This document shows positions 25,580 to 36,955 of a stretch of DNA of 64,000 nucleotides, one piece after another. The stretch's first letter is position 1. Every line of letters starts with the position of its first letter. The stretch spans positions 2,914,001 to 2,978,000 of the forward strand of contig JAFREQ010000025.1 of assembly GCA_025331565.1 (NCBI GenBank), given 5' to 3'. The stretch is from Holacanthus passer. Its lineage: Eukaryota; Chordata; Actinopteri; Pomacanthidae. Position numbers and translations under genes: made by a program. A model generated the notes under the pieces. It was not told the DNA's origin and did not search any database. It saw nothing but the letters and a program-made list of their open reading frames with translations.

Positions 25580-25722
25580 ACTCTCAATGTTAAGGAAGAG
25601 GAAAGGTTAAGGAAAAAACTACACGAAAAAATAAACTTTAACAGGAAAAAGGGAGAAACCTCAGGAAGAACAACAGAGATTGGATCCCCCCCTTCAGGAT
25701 CTGATTGGTCGGACTTTTAGTG
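25580..25722. repeat. Possible dispersed repeat fragment
   Basis: Purine-rich stretch containing GGGAGAAACCTCAGGAAGAA, CAACAGAGATTGGATCCCCC. I recognise this phrase as a frequent one in fish genomes, part of a repeat I cannot name. An open frame of about 75 codons covers it but looks incidental. Confidence 0.4.
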
Positions 25723-27639
25723 CAAAGAGATAAGGTATAATAATCAGAAATGTTCTGTATGTATCAAGCTCCACACCCACGGTGCAGTCTGTTTATGTTC
25801 TCATTTAACAATTGCATTTATGAAAATGACCCCTCCTCTCCTTGAACACTTCGACAGCTTCTTCTAAAAGCAAACAGAGCTGTAAAATATACCATTAATC
25901 ACTGAAAAGGAGGCGTTAATGAATTCAGGAAACCTCTGAAACTTCGCCAAGAAACATCCAGCTGAATCTCTGCAGCTCGAAATCCTACACTGATTTCAGG
26001 CCAAACAGTACAAAGGTCCCCCCGTCCCCATATAAACAGCTATACAATGCTATTCACAGACCCCTGCCCAAGAAGGTGAATGGTGGGTAGGCCACATCCG
26101 CACCTCTCCCCTATATGTACAACAATGAGCCGGACACTGTCCCCTTAAAATACATAACTGCAGTCCACCTGTGACAAAGTGAAAGACCGGGCCAACAACA
26201 GCTAAATAAAGACGCTTCTAAAAGGGGCTTCAAAAAAAACAAAAACAAACATCAGATTAACAACAGGATCATATATTACGATGCATGATCCAGATCCATG
26301 TAGCTGCAATGTCCCAGGTTTGGTCTTTGTTGCATGTTGTACTTCACTTTTTCCCCTAGTCTTCTGCCTCCATCCACACTGTCACTATGAAATAAGTGTA
26401 GCATGCAAAGATTTGCTAATTGGCACTACACATAAAGCCCAGCTGAGGCTCATGGGAAGGCCATTAGTTTTTGCAGGTATTTGGTCCAAACCAAAGTAGG
26501 TAGGACGTGAAAGGACATTGATGTTTATACCAAATTTCATTGTTATCCATCCAATAGGCGCTGAGTCATTTTACTCAGAACAACAAAAGTCAACCTCATG
26601 ATCCCTAAAGGAACCAACAAAGGATCGCCAATGTCAGTAGGATTAATTCTCTGGAATACATGAATGTCTACAAAACTTTCTGGAAATCCATCCATCAGTT
26701 GTTGAGATATTTCAGTGGTAAAGCGACATTGTCCTCCCTTGAGTCATGCTGCCGACGTGGCAAAAAACTGTTAATAAGCAACTTAGTGATATCAAGAACC
26801 AAAACAAACTTGTTAACACCACCTGTGTATTTTTAGGAAATTATTCATGAGGCTCTGTGATGTTGGTGAAACTTAAACCCTCTTCAGGAAATTAAAAAGT
26901 GGCATTTCATTCTGGCTGAGTCACTCATGTGTTGTGAATTAGTGAGAACATTAAAAAAAAAATCTTTTTTAAAAGCTTTTTTTAAAAACTGAATCTCTTA
27001 AAAATGCTTTATACCAAAACACCAGAGAGCTTGTGTTGTTGATCTGAATTTAAATTTGACAGGCTTTCATGCTAGTGGAGTGAAAAAAAAAAAAGGAAAT
27101 ATTGCTCAATGTTGACTTTATTCATAGCATGTGTGCCTCTTCTGTCATTCGCTGTTTGTTTACTGATGACAAACAGAAAGCAGACTTATGTCAGATAAGG
27201 CCAGTGCATCTGATCACCTCCTGCTTCCATGTGGTTCAGTAATAACCTGAGCTGCACACATCCTTCATATATCTGACCTTCAATTGTTCAAACAGAGCTG
27301 TGTCAGCCCTGCAGCCTCGGGAGCCTTCAGATTCATCAAGGCCCATTCAGAGGCTAAAGTGCAGTGAAACCAGCTCACCCACTTGCCCGCATTGTTTACC
27401 TCTCTGGTGGGGGGTAAAAGGCGTATATAGACCCCTCGTACACCAGGGGGGTCTGGGAAAAAGTGTGGTTCACAGTGGCATAATTAACGTGATCGTGGCT
27501 GAGTTATTTTGGAGCTCGCATGTTTTTTTTTCACGTTAATCCCTTTCTGTTGGGTAGCAGTTTGCAAATGTGCCTCAGAATTGTGTTTTTTATTTTAAGG
27601 CACAAAATTGTAGTTGGTCAGTTGGTTCAACATTTTGAT
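25723..27639. other. Intergenic, no gene
   Basis: Apart from the repeat at 26520-26725, this is AT-rich sequence with A and T runs (for example 26952-26990 and 27083-27096). No gene recognised on either strand. Confidence 0.5.
26520..26725 (-). repeat. 'CCCCTGACTTT' dispersed repeat, reverse copy
   Basis: On the reverse strand it reads TACCACTGAAATATCTCAAC, TGGATGGATTTCC and ACATTCATG in order, followed by a GATCC/CATGAGGTTGACTTTTG block, as in the + strand copy at 27640. Confidence 0.6.
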
Positions 27640-28752
27640 TCAAGCTGAAATATCTCAATAACTATGAGATGAATTGCTGTGAAATTTGGTGCGTATCTCC
27701 ACTGTACCAAGACTGACTTTGGTAATCCCCTGACTTTCCCTCTAGCACCACCATGAGGTCATCGGATGGACAAATGGATGGCCATGAAATTTGGCTCATT
27801 CCCCTCAGGATGAATCGTAATCACTTTGGTAATCCCCTGATTTTTTTTTTCTATTTAGTGACACCATGAGGTTGACTTTGTGGCTTATTGTGAAATGTCT
27901 CAGCAACTCTTGGGTGGACAAATGGATTAGCATGACACTTGGTGTTAAGACACAGTCCCCTCAGGATGAAATCACTTTACTTTAAGCCCTGACTTTTCAT
28001 CCAGCACCAAATAGTTTTCTTTTTGAAATACCTACAAAACTAATAACATTACCATCACCCTCAGCTGTACTTTGTGTCCATTGCTCATTAGGATTTGTTA
28101 ATACTCAAAAACACGTCTAACTAAGACACATGCACATCGTTAAAATTTCAACCGCTTCCAATGGGTGTGTTATCATTTTGAGCATGTTAGCATTTAGCTC
28201 AAAGGACAGCTGTGCCTCTGTAGAACCCAGATTCCAAAAAAGGTGGGATGTTGTGTAAATAAGAACAGAATGTGATCACTTAAAAATTAAATGTGTTTAC
28301 CGTTAATGGTTTTACAAAGTGTTCCCGAACCCATGTAGTAATCTCCTTTATACAATCATGTGTTTGAGTGTTGAACCTTGCTCCATCCTTGCTTGTGAAC
28401 AACTGAGTCTTTCCAGGATGAACCTTTCATACCCAATCATGATACTATCACCTGTTACCAATGAACCTGTGTGGAATGATCCAAACAGTCCAAATTCAGA
28501 ATCCTGTCCTGACTTGTGTGAAACGTGTTGCTGTCATCAAATTCAGAATTAAGCAGGTATTTACAAAAATCAATGAAGCTGATGAGGTCAAACGTTAAAC
28601 ATATTGTCTTTGTACTGTTTTCAGCAGAGTATATGTCAGAAATGATTAGCAAATGATTAACATTTTGTTTTATTTATGTTTTACACAGAGTCTCAACTTT
28701 TTTGGAATCAGGGTTGTCCAGCCTCAGAGCTGCTTGCATGGCTGTAGACTAT
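27640..28752 (+). repeat. 'CCCCTGACTTT' dispersed repeat, split by a transposon
   Basis: The family is present in order from GCTGAAATATCTCAATAACT, with internal duplications of the AATCCCCTGA and CACCATGAGGT blocks, to TTTGAGCATGTTAGCATTTAGCTCAAAGG (28172-28204). It then breaks at about 28225 and resumes after 28716 with GCCTCAGAGCTGCTTGCATGGCTGTAGACT (28721-28750), the natural continuation seen in the family. The 490 bp in between is a separate transposon. Confidence 0.75.
28226..28716 (+). mobile_element. Non-autonomous DNA transposon, copy 2 (nested)
   Basis: Terminal inverted repeats: left ACCCAGATTCCAAAAAAGGT, right, read on the reverse strand, AACCCTGATTCCAAAAAAGT. Similarity continues inward for about 50 bases. 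The element is about 490 bp, with no transposase frame, and sits inside the repeat at 27640-28752. The superfamily is not certain; a TA target duplication is possible from the flanks but the second copy is altered. Confidence 0.8.
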
Positions 28753-30229
28753 CTATCTATCTGTGCCACAGATCATAAGAAGAATACACAAGAATCAAGG
28801 GAGAAATAACAGAAAAATGAGAGTGTACTTGTGTTTATATGGGTTTTTAAATGAAAATAAATGAACTTCTTGTGAAAATGTTTATTCATGTTTCCTTATC
28901 TACAAATGATTCAAATGCTGTCATTTTTAGAGAATAATGTCAAAATACTAAAAAAATAAAAACTAAATTCCCACACTTTTCCTCCAAAACACCTGAATAT
29001 ACTCCGTCTCAAGGATGTAGACATAACAACCCAGTAACAGCTCGTAAACAGAAACATTTTTCACAATCTTGCCAGCATCTATTTCTGTCATATCCTGAAC
29101 AAATGAATCAAAATACTCAAACATGACTTGTGTTTGCAGCATCCTGCTTTACATGTGTTTTACATTACAGATAACAAACAGAGGATTGGTGCCTGTGTGT
29201 CAGCCATGCAGGCAGTTTCTCTAAAAATAGTAACAGATGGTCTTGTTTTACCTCTTTTCCTGCAGAGAAACGCTGTGGCCACTTCAATAACATCAATGAA
29301 GTTATGCAACAAACTGAATTCTTGGGCTTCTTCGCTGCTGACTGTCACTGATCGGCCTACACACTGTGCTGAGCTCGGGGAAAGAGGGGACTTTTGTTCC
29401 GAGTGTTTGCACATTTGTCAACGCTCAAAGCTGCACTTCATCATCACACGTTGTCATATGCCATAATGCAATCCTAATGTGAATTTCCCCACTGAGGGAC
29501 GAACAAAGGAATATCTTATCTTATCCCTGCACTTATTTTAATGAAACATAAAACTGATCACATCACTGGTTATCAAAGGTTGACTCTGCCCTCCTCAACC
29601 TCAGCCAGAGCAGTTGAGAATGAATTATTCTGAATCACAGTTTTTAAGACAAAATAGATGAGAAGTCCTTCATTTAAAAAAAGAAATGTGAACATTAGCA
29701 ATGTTATGGCAAGTTGACAAGTTCCATCGCAGTGATTCCTTGTAATGTCTGATTGTGACTGTTTAAAGTTTAAATTGATAGTGCAGATTCAGTCGGGTCC
29801 GAGCCAGAAAACCCTGCATGACCCTGCAAAACATCCTGGAGATGATCATAGTCGACCTGTTATATATGAGCTTTAGCATGTTGAGCTGTACATCTGTGCA
29901 GCTTCACAGACTCTGAATCTATCTATTAGTTATTCTATCAATTTAAGTTAGATTTCAAAATAAGTCTGTGAGGAACTTTGCTCTCAGTTGCTGTTTTCTG
30001 TCTTTCAATGATCAACAGCTCATCAATCTATTTCACCACATCCATGGAAAAAAAAACAGACACAGTGCAAAATTAACTCAATCCTGCCATCTAGTGAATA
30101 AACTCCATACTTACTCATATTTGCTTCAGGACCACACAATGAATTTAAACACTGAATTACAAGACTCACGAATATAAGACTCATAAATACAACCATTATT
30201 TAATCAGTCAGTTGCTTAGAACTGAATGA
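28753..30229. other. Intergenic, no gene
   Basis: AT-rich. The only recognisable piece is a LINE/SINE-like tail at 29475-29526. Open frames near 29128-29466 on both strands have no domain or family match. Confidence 0.5.
29475..29526 (+). repeat. Retroposon-like 3' tail
   Basis: TGTGAATTTCCCCACTGAGG, GACGAACAAAGGA and a short ATCTTATCTTATC run. This is the phrase with which several fish non-LTR elements end, the pentamer run replacing poly(A). Only the tail is visible. Confidence 0.5.
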
Positions 30230-30249
30230 TGAGTATCTTATTAATATTT

Positions 30250-30595
30250 TCTGTTACTTTGTTGTTCTACTCTGCTACAAATTAGAAGCAAATACTTTTT
30301 TCTCCACTGCATTTATTTGACAACTTTAGTTACTGGTGACTTTGTGATGTGTGACATGATGAACACATCAATGCATCAGTGATTATGATTTGATGATATA
30401 ATGCACATTCTTCTGAAATGACCCATCCTGCATGATGAGTACTTTTACTCAGTTTGATGCTAATACTTTTGTACTTTAACTTCAGCAAAATTTTGAATGT
30501 GGGACTTTTGCTTGTAACAGAGTATTTTTACACTGTGGTATCAGTACTTTTACTTAAGTAGAAAATCTTAGTATGTCTTCCATCACTTCTGTGCT
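30250..30595 (+). repeat. Dispersed 'TACTTTTACTTAAGTA' repeat
   Basis: Contains CATTTATTTGACAACTTTAG, GAGTACTTTTACTCAG, GTAACAGAGTATTTTTACAC, AGTACTTTTACTTAAGTAGA and a degraded CTTCCATCACTT end. A common fish repeat; class unknown to me. Other copies are at 30880, 44265, 60422 and 63435. Confidence 0.7.
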
Positions 30596-30879
30596 CAATT
30601 TCATCTGCAACTTTGAACAAGTTTGTGCTTGTTGAAAATCTGAAAGGACAGAACAGCTATGACGCCTTATGACTGCAGCCCTGATGATGCATGAACGTAT
30701 TTTCTGAATCACAGCTGTTTGCAGGATGTGATATCTCCAACAAAAGGCCTGACAGACTCAGTTACTTCATGAGTGTCATCTAATAACATGTCATTACTGC
30801 AAGCACAGAGTTGCATAAAATATTTTTCTCCTCAAACTTCCTCTTATGATATTACTCATAAGGGTGTTGCAAGAAAGTC

Positions 30880-31290
30880 CTGCACAAAAGTATTAGCCTC
30901 ATAATATACTTAAAGTACCATGCAGAGGTGCTCATTATGCAGAATAGCTCACTTCTGAATGATGTACATTACATTATTGGATTATAATTATTGATGCATT
31001 AATGTGTTGCTGGTAAAAGTGGGGCTTATTTTAACTGCACTTAAATCTAACTTAAATCTTGTGAACACCCCCTCCTCAGTTTATCTAAACCTGTAATTAT
31101 GCATCTCATTATTGTTTATTATATTTTGTATTATTAATCTGTATCAGCAAAGTAACTAGTAACTATCAGATAAATGGGTTAGGGGATTAAAAGTGGGGTT
31201 AGTAGTTAGTGGGGTTAAAAGTACAATATTTGCTTCTGCATTGCAGAAGAGTATAAAATATAAAGTAGGAAAAAAATGTGTAGTCAAGTA
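30880..31290 (-). repeat. Dispersed 'TACTTTTACTTAAGTA' repeat, reverse copy
   Basis: Reverse-strand blocks correspond to the family: CTCATTATGCAGAATAGC, TGATGCATTAATGTG, GTAACTAGTAACTATCAGAT and AGTAGGAAAAAAATG are in the expected inverted order. Confidence 0.55.
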
Positions 31291-33100
31291 CAGTATTTGA
31301 GTAATCTACAGTAGATGGTTTGAAGTTTGGAGGAGTTTGGAGAAGGGTTAGTTTAGATTCAGTGAAGTTACACAATAACACAAACTAACTGATGGAGGCA
31401 GTGGTAGACCAGTCTGGTGGCTTTGGAGAGAGCGAGAGGCAAAGTGAAACAACAACTCAATCAACAACAAAATATTAAATTGATTTTGATATTTCTAGCT
31501 TTTTTAAGGTGTTTCAAAAGTGTTTCCTACAGCTGTATATTGCTTAGCTTCACCAGTACTCCTGCTGCTTCCACCAGGGGGCGTGCTTACCATCATATAC
31601 TGTAACTAATACGCTAAACTTCAAAAAAGCTGAACTATCCCTTTAATCACTGCAGCTGTAGAAATCCACAAGAGGGCAGCAGTGAGCCTGACTGATCCAT
31701 CTACACACTGTGGAAACATCAGGACAGAACCTCAGTATAAATAAAGTAAGATGCAGTGATGTTAACTAAAGTGGATGAAAAATGATGAATGAATGAGATT
31801 AGATGCAGGATGTAATCTCAAATTAAGAAAGATAACATAATGTACTTCCTGTGATGTGATTGAATCAAAAGGCCTGACCTGACCTGTGTCCTCTCTAATG
31901 TGAACCCTGGTGAAGTCTTTATGAGCAGAATCACATCATCCTGAGAAGAAACTGTTTTAAGTCATATAAACATGTAGCTTTCATTTAAGACAAATTCATT
32001 TAAGACGTTTCTGACAGAGATTTATATTGCGACAGCCTGACCCTGCAGCACTGTGTAAAGTCTCGGTTGAAGCCACCAACAAGTCATGAAGCTGGATTGA
32101 GTACAAATGAAAAAGAGACTGGCCATGGACTGTCAGAGGCCAGCTCGATTAGACTGTCTCATAAATATTTTGTGGTCAATAAACAGATGCTTCAGAGACC
32201 TCTGTCAGCATTTATGGACCTTTAGATAAGCCAATTAGTCAGCTCTGTTAAACAGGCCCTGAGACACCTGCCAAATGAATCAGACAGATAAGACAAAATA
32301 TGAGAATAAGAAGAAGCGTGTGATCCTTGAAATGGTGTAAATGTCATCCACCTATAATAATCAATAAGAGTAGAGCTCAGTCTGGGGCCTGAAATTGAGT
32401 TCTAGGTAGGAAAAAAGTGCATTTTAAAATTATTCCTAAACATATTGTAACATGGCATTTTCAAATTTATGTTCAGTCAGTTTGTTGTTTCATGAACTGA
32501 ATGAACCAGAATGTGATTTTGCAGCAGTGGCAATTAAGGGACAATAAATGAACTTTTAAGGAGTCCAATTTTAAAGCTCAGACTTTTCCTCTGGGACTCA
32601 TGAGCAGTTATCAGAAATGATCCCAGTGAAGTGAAGTCAGTGTATTTGCAGGGGACACCGGTGACTGATGTGCTCACGGCCCCTGTTTGTCACAGAGGGG
32701 GTTGTTGGAGTTTCCTTGTAACCGGAATTAGCTGTGAAGTGCGACCTTGAGGTGTGAACACGGAATCCGAAAGAATCCGGCTTGCTTCAAGAGAAAGTCT
32801 CTCATACTTTGCACCTCGTTTGCAAGTGAATATCTCAACAAATAAAACGAGATTCAGGCGTGAAGCGTGGTTGGAAAACTGGTGGATTCCCATGATAACA
32901 CATTTTCAACCCCAGCGCATGTTAAAGATTTCTGGATTAAGTTTGGAAAGAAAAAAACTTTGGGACTCATACGCAAAATAATTTACTGTTTATATTCCAT
33001 CATAATAAATTAGACTCCAGCTCAATTAATTGTCTCTTGAAGATGGATGATTCTAACAAGTCCTATATGATAAAATACATTCATGCGTAATTACGCACAG
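31291..33100. other. Intergenic upstream of cdx4
   Basis: No gene or clear transposon recognised. Regulatory DNA for cdx4 may lie here, but nothing in the sequence alone proves it. Confidence 0.4.
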
Positions 33101-33326
33101 GCCTCTGTGGCTCGGTGCGTTGGGGACGTGCTTGCTCGGTTTACTGCGGCTTGGAGCAGCTGATAGGCCGCAGTGTTAATGTATGCATGGACAGAGGGAC
33201 CCATGTCCACGATAGGACGGCTGTCAGGTGACGACGCGCTGCAGGACAGGCGCGAGGGGACAGCTGGGCCTGCAGCACCGGCCTCTGCTCATTTGGATGC
33301 AAATGTTGGGGAGTTGAGGAGTGGGC

Positions 33327-33334
33327 TGACGTCA
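33327..33334 (+). promoter_or_regulatory. cAMP-response-element palindrome upstream of cdx4
   Basis: Perfect TGACGTCA, 114 bases before the TATA box of cdx4. It matches the CREB/ATF consensus; binding is inferred only. Confidence 0.4.
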
Positions 33335-33440
33335 GGCTGGTCTTAGTATACCTTTAGCATCTTGTCATCAGAGACACATCATGTGAGACTGGAGACAGAC
33401 TGGACATACACCGCGTTTCACACTGGGAACCCATTTGGAC

Positions 33441-33448
33441 TATATAAG
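33441..33448 (+). promoter_or_regulatory. cdx4: cdx4 TATA box
   Basis: TATATAAG, 115 bases before the start codon. A start of transcription about 30 bases downstream (about 33470) would give a 5'UTR of roughly 85 bases. Inferred from sequence and spacing only. Confidence 0.55.
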
Positions 33449-33555
33449 CAGCAGAAGGATTTTTAACAGTTTCAGGGCAACAATGTCGCCTTAAAACAGG
33501 CTCCATCCTCCTCTTTGCTGTTTTTGTTATATTTTACTGTTTTTTTGTGCAAATC

Positions 33556-33991
33556 ATGTATGTGGGATACCTCCTGGATAAAGAAAGCGGCATGTATCAC
33601 CAGGGGCCAGTGAGAAGATCGAGCATCAATCTGCCTCCTCAGAACTTTGTGTCGACACCTCAGTACCCAGACTTCACTGGATACCATCATGTGCCAAACA
33701 TGGATACGCACGCACAGTCCGCGGGGAGCTGGGGACCTTCATATGGGGCCCCACGGGAGGACTGGGGCGCATACAGCCTGGGACCCCCTAACACTATCCC
33801 CACACCCATGAACAACTCCTCTCCCGGACAGGTTCCTTACTGCTCCTCTGAATATAGTCACATGCATCCTCCAGGATCTGCGGTCTTGCAGCCGCCGCCG
33901 GAGAACGTTACTGTTGCGCAACTTTCTCCCGATAGAGAAAGACGCAATTCATTCCAGTGGATGAGCAAAACTGCGCAGTCATCTTCCACAG
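33556..33991 (+). CDS. cdx4: cdx4 exon 1
   Basis: ATG to donor CACAG|GTGAGT. Encodes the caudal N-terminal domain, with YPDFTGYHHV, YGAPREDWGAYSLGPPN and RRNSFQWMSKTAQSSST; the last precedes the homeodomain in Cdx proteins. Confidence 0.95.
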
Positions 33992-36501
33992 GTGAGTTCA
34001 TCTGAAACATTGCGCAGAAATATGTTACTCCTTTCTGCAGTCGTTGCATGTTCTTGCAGAACAAACTTTGGGTTTTTGCGCACCAAAAAGTTTGTGTCCA
34101 ATTTTTTTCATGCAAATATTTTAATTTTTTTACTTCTGGGTCTTCATGTAATTTCAAATAAAATTTCCAATCGAATTTGTAAAATTAAAAACAAACTCTA
34201 ATCATCAACAGGTCAAATTTATTGTTGGACAAAAAGCTTTAAAAAAGTGCACAAGAACTTTAATTATTGTTAATAATTTAACAGAACAGACGGAAACTTT
34301 TTTTTTTTTTGACACTTTACTGACGCACATTTATGTTCTAACAGTGAAAATATTAACAAAGTGAAAAATATTTATAGGCTATAATTGAACTAAAAAAAAT
34401 GAACTGGCAGCAGAAAGAGTCGTGTCTACAGCTCATTTCCATAGCTCATATTTTTGATGGGAAAATGGACTGAAGGCCAGCAGCTCAGTTTTCTCTCCTG
34501 TGGTGGAAATAAAAAAAAAAAAAAAAAAGAAGAAGGTGTGAGGAGGAATCGGCGCCAGGCCCAGTTGTGATGTTAATGTCATTATTCCTGGAGATGTGAG
34601 GTCGACTTCCCTGTCACATTGTTGGGTGTTTGGAGTGTTTTCCGTCATATCCAGGCGGTGGCCTTTGCTTTCAACACCTCTTCACTTTGATATGCACCAA
34701 CCTTCCCTTCCTCTCCCAGAGTTATATTGCAGGAAAGAGTGATGGTTTTCACAGCCACTGTCTCTAATGTGGAGGAGTACAAACTGTGGGCCTTTACAGT
34801 AGCACCAGTCACACCTTAATTTTTTTTTATTATGAGGGCTTAGAATAAAACTATAAAGTTACACTAACTTAAATGAACGGATGAAGTTTATTATAGGAAT
34901 AAGGAATGTTTATTATAGGAATATAGGAATCATATTTTAAAAAAATATATATTTTGAGAAGATTTGTCATTCCCAGCCATTTGTTTTAAAGCTCACACAT
35001 ACATTTTAAACATGCACTCCCATGCAACATGTAAAATTATAAATCAAACCCACATTCTGTTTTTAAGCTGACTAATGTCCAAAAAAATGCTTCACTATCT
35101 TCACGTTTTTCTTATCTCTTGTGTTTCTTGCTCACTTGTCAGTAGAAGATCTGATTGCTGCCCGTTTGAAATTCACTGTACCACAGTTGTCATCAAAGCA
35201 ACGTTTCAAAAAGCTCAATTTGCGTATCTGTAGTCAAAGCAGTGAGATGTGGATTTAAGAAGCAGCTCATAAAGATGCTATGTGCAGATAGGCTGGTCCT
35301 GGCATGCAGCCTGTGTGTCTGTGTGAAGCCTCCAGTTCAACCACCTCTTGCTCAACCCTGTGTGTTTGTGTCTTGTTGCTTTCACAGGTAAAACAAGGAC
35401 GAAGGAGAAATACAGGGTAGTTTACACAGACCATCAGAGGCTGGAGCTGGAGAAAGAGTTTCATTTCAACAGGTACATCACCATCAGGAGGAAATCTGAG
35501 CTGGCTGTCAACCTGGGTCTCTCCGAAAGACAGGTATGTCCACAATAATGCTAATAATAAATACATCTGTCTGGTTTGTTTTCGTGAATCATTTGTGCAT
35601 GCCATATCCGAGCATTCATGAACGCCTCATAGAAGTAAAGGCTTGTTTTCGCATTTTTAACTAAAAAAAATGTCAAAATTATTATCAAAATATTGTGTTA
35701 GTTTCTGCATATTTACATTCATGGGACAAGAATACATTTGCATTGGATATATTTATATTTATTTTTATTAAGACACATTAACCCCAGATGTGTTTAGTCT
35801 TTATTTTTATTAGCTAATTATTTCATGTTTGATAATTAAATCCTGAAATACAAACATGTTATATTTTTAACAATTTCCTGATAATTCGAAATATAGGTGC
35901 AATATTTTCTATCAATTTGAAATGACAGCAGAAAAAAAGGAAATTCACTCATTGCACCAGGCCTATATTTATTATTGTTATTTACTATTTTAAATGTCTA
36001 TATGTGAATAGGTATTTTATATTTTTTCATTTTATTTAAGTGATAAAATGCATGGAGATTAAACGAGATGGCTCACACACAACCAACACTTCTTCTTCTT
36101 CTTCTTCTTCTTCTTTTTCTTCTTCTTCTTCTTCTTCTTATTATTATTATTATTAAAAGTTCTAGGAAGGGTTATCTTTTTTTTGTTTTTTTATTTTTAA
36201 TTACTAAGGGTTATGTAACAGCACAGTTGAACATGTATTTAACTGACTTTTCTCTGTGTGCGTTCAGGTGAAGATCTGGTTTCAGAACCGCAGAGCCAAA
36301 GAGAGGAAGCTGATCAAGAAGAAGCTGGGTCAGTCTGACGGCAGCGGGGGGTCCGTGCACAGCGACCCGGGTTCGGTGAGCCCTCTACCGGTGCCGGGCT
36401 CTCTCAGCCCCACAGACATCCACGGCTCTCTGTACCCTCCTCAGGGAATGAACACCTTGCCATCTATCAGGAATATACAGCAAGTGACAGTGACTCAGTG
36501 A
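33556..36501 (+). CDS. cdx4: Caudal-type homeobox transcription factor, 3 exons
   Basis: Complete 271-residue Cdx protein; exons 33556-33991, 35388-35533 and 36268-36501. The N-terminus MYVGYLLDKESGMYHQGPVR and the following PPQNFVSTPQYPDFTGYHHV are the caudal activation domain. The homeodomain lies at about residues 148-207, from KTRTKEKYRVVYTDHQRLEL through RRKSELAVNLGLSERQ to helix 3 VKIWFQNRRAKERK. The homeodomain is split by an intron just before helix 3, as in Cdx genes. The tail ends SIRNIQQVTVTQ. Length, N-terminus and serine-rich tail (DGSGGSVHSDPGSVSPLPVP) point to Cdx4 rather than Cdx1 or Cdx2, and its neighbour chic1 supports this. Nuclear factor for posterior axis, hox gene control and early blood fate. 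The ATG at 33556 was chosen because it gives the family N-terminus. Confidence 0.95.
33992..35387 (+). other. cdx4 intron 1
   Basis: AT-rich, 1.4 kb. Contains an A-run at 34508-34528 and a small duplication of TTTATTATAGGAAT near 34890-34925. No coding content. Confidence 0.6.
34508..34528. repeat. Poly(A) tract
   Basis: About 20 consecutive A bases, followed by GAAGAAG. Confidence 0.85.
35388..35533 (+). CDS. cdx4: cdx4 exon 2 (homeodomain helices 1-2)
   Basis: Acceptor TTCACAG, donor GTATGT. Encodes GKTRTKEKYRVVYTDHQRLE and onward to GLSERQ. Reading frame joins to exon 3 at Q|V. Confidence 0.97.
36089..36155. repeat. (CTT)n-(TTA)n microsatellite
   Basis: About 48 bases of CTT/TTC repeats, interrupted once by a T run, passing directly into five TTA repeats. 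Located in cdx4 intron 2, about 110 bases before the exon 3 acceptor. Confidence 0.95.
36268..36501 (+). CDS. cdx4: cdx4 exon 3 (homeodomain helix 3 and tail)
   Basis: Acceptor GTTCAG. VKIWFQNRRAKERKLIKKKL is the DNA-recognition helix, followed by a Ser/Gly/Pro-rich tail and stop TGA. Confidence 0.97.
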   Translation: MKIWFQNRRAKERKLIKKKLGQSDGSGGSVHSDPGSVSPLPVPGSLSPTDIHGSLYPPQGMNTLPSIRNIQQVTVTQ

Positions 36502-36955
36502 AGCAGCTCACCTGCGGACCATCTACCAAACCTGAGCACTCCGACCTGCTGACTGGACCCCTGGACTCTGGTCCTGAAGCACCAAGCTGTGGATAAAGAT
36601 TTCATTTATAGCAACCAGATGCTGGAGGCTCTTCAAATATTGCTTTTTATAGAATAGTTCTAATAACGTGGGGATGAAAAAAAAAACAAAAAATCGAAGT
36701 GTTTCAGACTTAAAAGCTTTAAATTGTTTGTGAGTTAATAAGATATAAATATCCTTTTTTTTGTATGTGATGAAGTGTATGTGAATAAAAATGAGAATTC
36801 AGGGACTTTTTTAAAATGAAGTTTCACACTGGACAAACTGCTTTGACTTGACAAATCATTTACACGCATATTTTTCAGCACAGTTTGAATGATATGGGTC
36901 GTTTGATGGTAATGCTCAAAATGTAAATAAAATGTTTTTTTTGCAGTACATCTGT
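36502..36955 (+). other. cdx4: cdx4 3'UTR
   Basis: AATAAA at 36784-36789 and again at 36926-36931. The second is followed by a T-run and gives a 3'UTR of about 450 bases; the first would give a shorter form. Confidence 0.6.

Noticed and set aside
29128..29466. Open frames on both strands
   Set aside because: No domain, no splice context and no family likeness; they precede a retroposon-like tail and look incidental.
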